Shown here: positions 43,787 through 49,238 of the stretch, piece by piece | How the letters are laid out: each line of letters opens with the position of its first letter | Position numbering within the stretch: the stretch's first letter is position 1 | From: Gemmatimonadota bacterium | Lineage (GTDB): Bacteria > Gemmatimonadota > Gemmatimonadetes > Palauibacterales > Palauibacteraceae | Direction of reading: 5' to 3' | NCBI GenBank assembly: GCA_022820995.1 | Contig: JAJEEM010000072.1 | Location: 1-49,238 of the forward strand | Length of the DNA stretch: 49,238 bases | Program-made: the position numbers and the translations under genes | Notes under the pieces: model-generated | What the model was told of the DNA's origin: nothing | Databases searched by the model: none | The model's input: the letters and a program-made list of their open reading frames with translations, nothing else

Positions 43787-44750
43787 GGAGCGAGACGTCC
43801 AGAATTCGGAGGCCGTCGGCGCCTTCGCGGGCGGCCAGCGTTCGGCGGGCGCGGGCGCGCTCCGTCTCGTCGCGGAAGATCGCGAACAGCGCGGAGCCCG
43901 ATCCCGTCATCGCGGCCACCGCCGGGTCGCACGACCGAAGTTGATCGAGGAGGGCGGACAGTTCCGGGTGCCGGGAGAGGACGGGCGCCTCGAGGTCGTT
44001 CCGGGCCAGGCGTTCGAGCGATTCCCACTCCGCCAGCCGCGTCGCGCCCGGAAAGACCGAGGCACCTCCGGCGTCCGCCTCCGTCCTCCCGAGCCAGCCG
44101 TACGCCTCCGGGGTGGAAACGTGGATGCCGGGGCAGACGAGCAGCGCGGGACGGTGCCGCGGCGGGCGAAGCGGGAGCAGCCGGCGGCCGCGCTCCCAGC
44201 CCAGCGCCATCGGGACGCCGAGGAGGGCGAAGGGCACGTCGCTGCCGATCTCGCCGGCGAGGTCGACGAGTTCCCGCTCCTCCAGGCGGGGCCATCGGTC
44301 CGCGAGCAGGCGGAGCGTCGCGCCCGCGTCCGCGCTTCCGCCCCCGAGTCCGCTCCCCATCGGGATGCGTTTCGTGAGGTGGATATGCACGGCCGGCCGC
44401 GCCCGTCTCCGGAAGGCGCGGTCGAGAAACGCCGCAGCGGCCTGCCAGCACAGGTTGTCGGAGCCGTCGGGCACGCCGTCCGCCAGCGGTCCATCGACGG
44501 AGAGCGTGACGCCCTGTCCGGCCCCCCGCGACGCGGCGTCCTCCGACGCGGCCCCCTTCGGGCGGGCTGCGCGGGTGTCGGACTCCGAGAGAATCACCGT
44601 GTCGGAGAGGCTCGTGCGGGCGAGCAGGGTCTCGACGCCGTGGAAGCCCGTTGCGTCCCTCGCGAACACGCGGAGGCGCAGGTTGACCTTCGCGCGCGCC
44701 TCGGCCGTCCCGATCTCCCCGGCTCCCGCCGCCTCGCCGGCACTCGTCAC
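43779..44750 (-). CDS. ispE: 4-diphosphocytidyl-2-C-methyl-D-erythritol kinase
   Basis: GHMP kinase of the MEP isoprenoid pathway. The 323-residue protein has the N-terminal AKVNLRLRV, the ATP loop PMGSGLGGGSADA at residues 130-142, GSDVPFAL and the C-terminal MTGSGSALFA. GTG at 44748-44750 overlaps the preceding stop as GTGA; a longer frame up to 45620 is a shadow of the flippase-like gene. The first 15 residues are low-complexity. ispE next to tRNA-Gln is a common conserved pair. Confidence 0.95.
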   Translation of the reverse strand: MTSAGEAAGAGEIGTAEARAKVNLRLRVFARDATGFHGVETLLARTSLSDTVILSESDTRAARPKGAASEDAASRGAGQGVTLSVDGPLADGVPDGSDNLCWQAAAAFLDRAFRRRARPAVHIHLTKRIPMGSGLGGGSADAGATLRLLADRWPRLEERELVDLAGEIGSDVPFALLGVPMALGWERGRRLLPLRPPRHRPALLVCPGIHVSTPEAYGWLGRTEADAGGASVFPGATRLAEWESLERLARNDLEAPVLSRHPELSALLDQLRSCDPAVAAMTGSGSALFAIFRDETERARARRTLAAREGADGLRILDVSLPV

Positions 44751-45796
44751 TCCGAGGCCTCCGGCGGCGAGGTCTCCGGGCCCGAGGTCTCCGGCGCCGG
44801 CGGCTTGCCCCGCCCGAATTCTTTCCGGCTGATCCCCAGGCGCCGCATGTACCAGATTCCCAGCACGGTGATGGGCAGGAAGGTGAGGATGTGGTAGCCC
44901 GCGGCGAAGCTGATGATTCTCGCGGGCTCGATGTGGTGGAGTTCGAGCGCGACGCGGGCAGCGGTCTCGAACGGTCCGAAGAACCCTGGCGTCGACGGGA
45001 TCGCGACGGCGAAGCCGATCGTCGTCTGGAGGACGAGCGCGCCGAGGAACCCGGGCGTGAGAATCCCGAAGGCGAGGAAGCCGAGGAAGAACGAGAAGGC
45101 GTTCCAGGCCCACACGGCGAACGACCACAGCATCGCGCGGGCGAAGACGTGCGCGTGGCGCAGCGCCCCGAGGCCGTCCACGAACGCGGAGAGCACGTCC
45201 ATCACGCGGTCGGCGACGCGATCGGGCGCGACCCGGTGCGACCACGTGGCCGCGAGCCGGAGGAAGCGGTCCGGAGAGCGGACGAGCAGCGCGAGCGCGA
45301 GCAGGCTCGCGGAGACGAGGATGACGCCCACCGTGAACAGGTCCCGCAGCGTCCCGGAAGCGGCTTCGTCGACCCCGACGATGAAGAAGGCGGGGACGAG
45401 AAACACCATGAGCACGATCGCGTCGAGCAGGCGCTCCACGACGAGCGAGGCGAGCGCGGCGCTCAGGGGTACGGGAGTGATCCGCGACAGCGAGTAGGCG
45501 CGGGCGAACTCTCCGAGCCGGCCGGGCAGGACGTTGTTCGCCATGAAGCCGATGCACACGGCCGCGTAGCGCGAACCGAACGGCAGGTGTCCGTTCGAGG
45601 CGCGGAGGAGGATATCCCACCGGATCGCCCGGAGGTTGAAGGTGAGCGTGGCGACGACCGTCGCGGCGATCAGGAGCCAGACGTTCGCCTCGCCCAGGTG
45701 CCTCAGGAGTTCGGCGGCCGAGACGTCCCGCAGCGCCCAGACGAGGAGCGCGACGGAGACGAGGACGCCGATGAGGACTGTGAGACGGCCTCTCAC
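44747..45796 (-). CDS. Lysylphosphatidylglycerol synthase TM-region / UPF0104-like membrane protein
   Basis: A 349-residue protein with about eight membrane segments and the family stretches [13 protein letters not shown] (residues about 55-65), [19 protein letters not shown], and [12 protein letters not shown]. This is the flippase-like half of MprF-type proteins without the catalytic aminoacyl domain; related proteins act in lipid or glycolipid handling. The C-terminal end is proline/glutamate-rich. GTG at 45796 overlaps the pdxJ stop (GTGA) and is preferred to a longer start at 45901, which would run into pdxJ. Confidence 0.88.
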   Translation of the reverse strand: MRGRLTVLIGVLVSVALLVWALRDVSAAELLRHLGEANVWLLIAATVVATLTFNLRAIRWDILLRASNGHLPFGSRYAAVCIGFMANNVLPGRLGEFARAYSLSRITPVPLSAALASLVVERLLDAIVLMVFLVPAFFIVGVDEAASGTLRDLFTVGVILVSASLLALALLVRSPDRFLRLAATWSHRVAPDRVADRVMDVLSAFVDGLGALRHAHVFARAMLWSFAVWAWNAFSFFLGFLAFGILTPGFLGALVLQTTIGFAVAIPSTPGFFGPFETAARVALELHHIEPARIISFAAGYHILTFLPITVLGIWYMRRLGISRKEFGRGKPPAPETSGPETSPPEASE

Positions 45797-46548
45797 CCGC
45801 GCGCCTCGCGCACGAGTTCCGACATCTCGAGCACCGCGCGCTCCATCCCCACGAGCACTGAGCGGCTCACGATCGAGTGGCCGATGTTCAGTTCCTCGCA
45901 CTCGGCGATCGCCGCCACCGGCTGCACGTTCTCGTAGGTGAGCCCGTGTCCGGCGTGCACGCCGAGGCCGGCGGCCGCGGCCCGGGCCGCGGCATCCTCC
46001 AGCCGCGCGAGTTCGCGGTCGGCGTTCGCCTGGTCCGGGGCGTTCGCGTACTCGCCGGTGTGGAGTTCGATCGCGGCGGCGCCCGCCTCGGCCGAGCCGT
46101 CGACCGCCGCGGGGTCGGGATCGATGAAGAGCGACGTGCGGATCCCGGCATCCTGCAGCCGCGCCACGGCGGCGGCGATGCGGGCCGGGTCGGCGGACAT
46201 GTCCAGCCCGCCTTCGGTCGTGAGTTCCTCCCTCTTTTCGGGGACGAGCGTGGCCTGGGCCGGGCGCCAGCGTTCGGCGAGGGCGAGCACCTCTTCCTCG
46301 GCCGCGAGTTCGAGGTTCACGAAGGTGCGGACGGTCTGCTGCAGCAGTTCCACGTCGCGGTCCTGGATGTGCCGGCGGTCCTCGCGGAGGTGCACGGTGA
46401 TCCCGTTCGCGCCGCCGAGTTCAGCGAGCACGGCGGCCCGCACCGGGTCGGGTTCGTCCGTGCCGCGCGCCTGCCGGACCGTCGCCACGTGATCGATGTT
46501 CACGCAGAGCCGGCAGTCGACCAGATGCGAAAAGCTGCTGTTCGGCAT
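45793..46548 (-). CDS. pdxJ: Pyridoxine 5'-phosphate synthase
   Basis: Last ring-closing step of de novo vitamin B6 synthesis from 1-deoxyxylulose 5-phosphate and amino-ketone. The 251-residue protein has [15 protein letters not shown] (residues about 15-29), [34 protein letters not shown] and [14 protein letters not shown], and [12 protein letters not shown]. It starts 38 bases after hflX and ends overlapping the flippase-like gene. Confidence 0.97.
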   Translation of the reverse strand: MPNSSFSHLVDCRLCVNIDHVATVRQARGTDEPDPVRAAVLAELGGANGITVHLREDRRHIQDRDVELLQQTVRTFVNLELAAEEEVLALAERWRPAQATLVPEKREELTTEGGLDMSADPARIAAAVARLQDAGIRTSLFIDPDPAAVDGSAEAGAAAIELHTGEYANAPDQANADRELARLEDAAARAAAAGLGVHAGHGLTYENVQPVAAIAECEELNIGHSIVSRSVLVGMERAVLEMSELVREARG

Positions 46549-46585
46549 GATGTGCTCCCGTTTTCGGCTTGACCGGTCCGCCGCG

Positions 46586-47872
46586 TCAGGCGGCGTCGGC
46601 CCGCTCCACGACCAGGCCGCTCTCGCGCCAGCGGCCGGCCACTCCGGCGGGCACGCGGGCCACGATGACCACGCACCCGGCTTCGTACACGCGCTCCAGC
46701 ACCTCGCCCTCCCGGTACGCCTCGGCGAGCCGCGCTCCGTCCCCGGCGGGCAAACTTACACGCACCGTCTCGAGGCGGGCCCGCATCGCGGCCTGAAGCG
46801 CTTCCTGCAGCGGCTTCACCCCGCCGTCCTCCATGATCGAAGTCAGGACGTGCGGCCGTCCGCCCGCCGCGGCCCGCTCGCGCAGCGCCCGCTCCTCCTC
46901 GTGCGTGAGCCGGTCGACCTTGTTGAAGACCTCGATCACCGGGCGGTCCGCCACGCCGGCCTCCGCCAGCACTCCCTCCACGGCCTCGCGCTGCTCATCC
47001 CGGCTCGGCGACGAGGCGTCGATCACGTGCAGCAGGAGGTCGGCCTCGGCGAGTTCCTCCATCGTCGCCCGGAACGACGCCACGAGATGATGCGGCAGCT
47101 TCCGGATGAACCCCACCGTGTCCGTGAGGAGGATCGGACCCGGACCTTCGAGATCGCAAACCCGGGTCGCCGAGTCCACCGTCGCGAACAGCCGGTCTTC
47201 CACGAAGACGTCCGAGCCCGAGAGCGCGCGCAGGATGGAGGACTTGCCCGCGTTCGTATAGCCCGTGAGCGCCACGGTGAACTGCTCGCTCCGCGCCCGG
47301 CGCTGCGTGACGCGCGCCCGCGCGATGTGGTCGAGCTTGCGCCGCAGCCGGGCGAGGCGCCGGTCGATGAGCCGGCGGTCCGTCTCGATCTGCTGCTCGC
47401 CGGGCCCGCGCGCGCCGATGCCTCCGCCTTCCCGCGAGAGGTGGGTCCACATCCGCTTCAAGCGTGTCCGCAGGTACTGGAGCTGGGCGAGTTCGACCTG
47501 AAGCTTCGCCTCCGAGGTCCGGGCGCGGAGCGCGAAGATGTCGAGGATGAGTTCGGTCCGGTCGAGCGCGCGCACGCCGAGCGCCGCTTCGAGATTCGAG
47601 CCCTGGGCGGGCGTGAGTTCCTCGTCGAAGATGGCGAGCGTCGCGTCGTGCTCCCGGAGCGTCCGCCCGAGGCGTTCGACCTTCCCCTTGCCGATGAAGG
47701 TCGAGGCGTTCGGCTTGCGCAGGCGCTGGACGACGGCGCCCCGGACATCGGCTCCCGCCGTGCCCGCGAGGCGGGCGAGTTCCTCGAGGTGTTCGTCCAC
47801 CGTCTCCTGGGGCATGTCGGGGGGCGGCGCTCCCACGAGAATCGCGCGCTCCGCCACCCGGTCCGAGTTCAC
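46586..47872 (-). CDS. hflX: Ribosome-associated GTPase HflX
   Basis: GTPase that binds and splits stalled 70S ribosomes. The 428-residue protein has the N-terminal HflX domain with [10 protein letters not shown] and [33 protein letters not shown], a coiled coil with [20 protein letters not shown], and the G domain: G1 GYTNAGKS, G3 [12 protein letters not shown]4 FNKVD. GTG at 47872 overlaps the rarA stop as GTGA. Confidence 0.97.
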   Translation of the reverse strand: MNSDRVAERAILVGAPPPDMPQETVDEHLEELARLAGTAGADVRGAVVQRLRKPNASTFIGKGKVERLGRTLREHDATLAIFDEELTPAQGSNLEAALGVRALDRTELILDIFALRARTSEAKLQVELAQLQYLRTRLKRMWTHLSREGGGIGARGPGEQQIETDRRLIDRRLARLRRKLDHIARARVTQRRARSEQFTVALTGYTNAGKSSILRALSGSDVFVEDRLFATVDSATRVCDLEGPGPILLTDTVGFIRKLPHHLVASFRATMEELAEADLLLHVIDASSPSRDEQREAVEGVLAEAGVADRPVIEVFNKVDRLTHEEERALRERAAAGGRPHVLTSIMEDGGVKPLQEALQAAMRARLETVRVSLPAGDGARLAEAYREGEVLERVYEAGCVVIVARVPAGVAGRWRESGLVVERADAA

Positions 47873-49238
47873 TCTGTCGATCGATGCTCCTCCGTCGTCT
47901 CGGTGTCCGTCCCGGTTCCCGCCTCTCCCCCGGGACGCGCTTCCGCCGTGGCCCGCGCCCGGCTGCCGCGAATCGCTTCGAGCCGGCGCCTCGCGTTCAC
48001 CTCCCAGCCGCGCTCGACCGGATCGTACCAGCGGCGTCCGCGCAGCGACTCGGGAAGGTAGGACTGGGCGGCCACGCCGTCTGCCTCGTCGTGATCGTAG
48101 CGATACCCCGATCCGTATCCGAGTTCCTTCATGAGCCGCGTGGGCGCGTTCCGGATGTGGAACGGAACGGGCTCGGCCGGTGTTTCGCGCGCCGCGCGGG
48201 CGGCGCCGCCGAACGCCCGGTAGACCGCGTTCGATTTCGGAGCGATGGCCAGGTACGTGACCGCCTGGGCCAGCGCCAGGTCTCCCTCGGGGCTGCCGAG
48301 AAAGTGGTACGCGTCCCGCGCCGCGATCGTGACCGAAAGCGCGCCGGGATCCGCGAGTCCGACATCTTCGGCGGCCATGCGCACGATGCGGCGGGCCAGG
48401 TACATGGGGTCCTCGCCGCCATCCAGCATCCGCGCGAGCCAGTAGAGCGCGGCATCCGCGTCCGAGCCGCGCACGGCCTTGTGCAGGGCGGAGATGAGGT
48501 TGAAGTGCTCTTCGCCGGACTTGTCGTAGCGCGCGAACCGCTTCTGCAGCGCCGCCGCCACGTGATCCTCGGAGATCGCGGGGACGCCATCCACGCCGGC
48601 CAGATCCGCGGCCGTCTCGAGCGCGTTCAGGGCGCGGCGGGCGTCCCCGTCCGATTCGGTCCCGAGCCGGGCCAGGGCGTCCTCGTCGATGGAGAGGCCC
48701 GTGTCTCCGAGTCCGCGCTCCCGGTCGCGAAGCGCGCGCGCGCAGATCTCCGCGACCGCTTCCGGCGCCAGCGGTTCGAGAACGAAGACCCGCGTGCGGG
48801 AGAGGAGCGGGCCGACGACCTCGAAACCGGGGTTCTCCGTCGTGGCCCCGATGAGGGTGATGGCGCCGCGCTCGACGTGCGGGAGGAGGGCATCCTGCTG
48901 CGCCCTGTTGAAACGGTGGATCTCGTCGACGAAGAGGACGGTGCCGCGGCCGGTGGCGGCGCGGCGCGCCTTCGCCTCCTCGAGGACGCGGCGGACGCGG
49001 GGGATCCCGTCGGTCACCGCGGAGAAGGGGATGAACGCGGCCTCCATCCGGCTGGCGAGGAGTCCGGCGAGGGTGGTCTTACCCGTGCCCGGCGGACCCC
49101 AGAAGATGAGGCTGGGGACGCGCCCGCTCTCAATGAGCTGGCGCAGGGGCCGGCTTTCGCCGACGAGCTTCGGCTGTCCGACGAACTCCGCCAGCGTGCG
49201 CGGGCGCATGCGGGCGGCGAGCGGCGAGTCGGCCAGGC
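47869..49238 (-). CDS. rarA: Replication-associated recombination protein RarA (MgsA/WRNIP1 family), 5' end beyond window
   Basis: AAA+ ATPase acting at stalled forks. Walker A GPPGTGKT, Walker B LFVDEIHRFN, GATTENPGFEV and the C-terminal oligomerisation region with WLARMLDGGEDPMYLARRIVRMA are complete. An ATG at 49209 gives 446 residues, but the frame stays open to the window end with LADSPLAARMRPRTLAEFVGQ, the family's usual N-terminal region, so the true start lies outside. It overlaps hflX by 4 bases. Confidence 0.95.
   Translation of the reverse strand, partial: LADSPLAARMRPRTLAEFVGQPKLVGESRPLRQLIESGRVPSLIFWGPPGTGKTTLAGLLASRMEAAFIPFSAVTDGIPRVRRVLEEAKARRAATGRGTVLFVDEIHRFNRAQQDALLPHVERGAITLIGATTENPGFEVVGPLLSRTRVFVLEPLAPEAVAEICARALRDRERGLGDTGLSIDEDALARLGTESDGDARRALNALETAADLAGVDGVPAISEDHVAAALQKRFARYDKSGEEHFNLISALHKAVRGSDADAALYWLARMLDGGEDPMYLARRIVRMAAEDVGLADPGALSVTIAARDAYHFLGSPEGDLALAQAVTYLAIAPKSNAVYRAFGGAARAARETPAEPVPFHIRNAPTRLMKELGYGSGYRYDHDEADGVAAQSYLPESLRGRRWYDPVERGWEVNARRRLEAIRGSRARATAEARPGGEAGTGTDTETTEEHRSTE

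Noticed and set aside
41339..44377. A 1012-codon plus-strand open frame
   Set aside because: It is antisense to the YyaL-type gene, tRNA-Gln and ispE. The protein is low-complexity and Arg/Pro-rich, as expected from GC-rich shadow frames.

Overview
The window is GC-rich, gene-dense bacterial chromosome carrying almost only vertically inherited housekeeping genes. Many starts are GTG or TTG, and gene junctions are very tight. A membrane pyrophosphatase, a MacA/MacB-type exporter cluster, a bacillithiol-type deacetylase and the order ispE / tRNA-Gln / prs / rplY / pth suggest a Gram-negative-type, marine-like lineage such as Gemmatimonadota. That assignment is an inference from style and content, because no rRNA is present. 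I see no prophage, insertion sequence, CRISPR array or defence island.

Layout. Bases 1-4668 hold mixed-strand genes: a cut aldehyde dehydrogenase, a small membrane protein, thpR divergent from a pabA/trpG amidotransferase, and a YifB/ComM ATPase. Bases 4783-14765 form a plus-strand export block: a secreted protein, a Yip1-like membrane protein, a MacA-type adaptor, one MacB-type ATPase with an odd proline-rich tail, four FtsX-type permeases (the last three are paralogues, two flanked by a 148-bp near-perfect repeat), and a BshB1-like deacetylase. A small HIRAN-like gene follows on the minus strand, then the sulfur-relay pair cysteine desulfurase + mnmA on the plus strand (15286-17567).

From 17568 to the right edge (about 31.7 kb) every gene is on the minus strand. 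In transcription order: rarA, hflX, pdxJ, a flippase-like membrane protein, ispE, tRNA-Gln, a YyaL-type thioredoxin-fold protein, an MscS channel, prs, rplY, pth, hppA, rpsF, rpsR, a DUF2232-like gene, rplI, rsfS, a SPOR lipoprotein, a membrane SPOR protein, smc, a beta-lactamase-fold hydrolase, aroF, yraN, the SRP RNA, dnaX, ybaB, recR, a small membrane protein, pgsA, pncC/cinA-C, grpE and dnaJ. Many junctions are 4-nt NTGA overlaps, which indicates translational coupling. The SRP RNA / dnaX / ybaB / recR block matches a well-known conserved arrangement and is supported here by the RNA sequence and stem.

No clearly new defence or mobile system is visible. The best candidates for undescribed biology are the one-ATPase / four-permease export locus ending in a thiol-metabolism-type deacetylase, the paired SPOR proteins directly upstream of smc, and an S6 ribosomal protein with a tail of about 117 acidic and alanine-rich residues. 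No gap between genes exceeds 300 bases.
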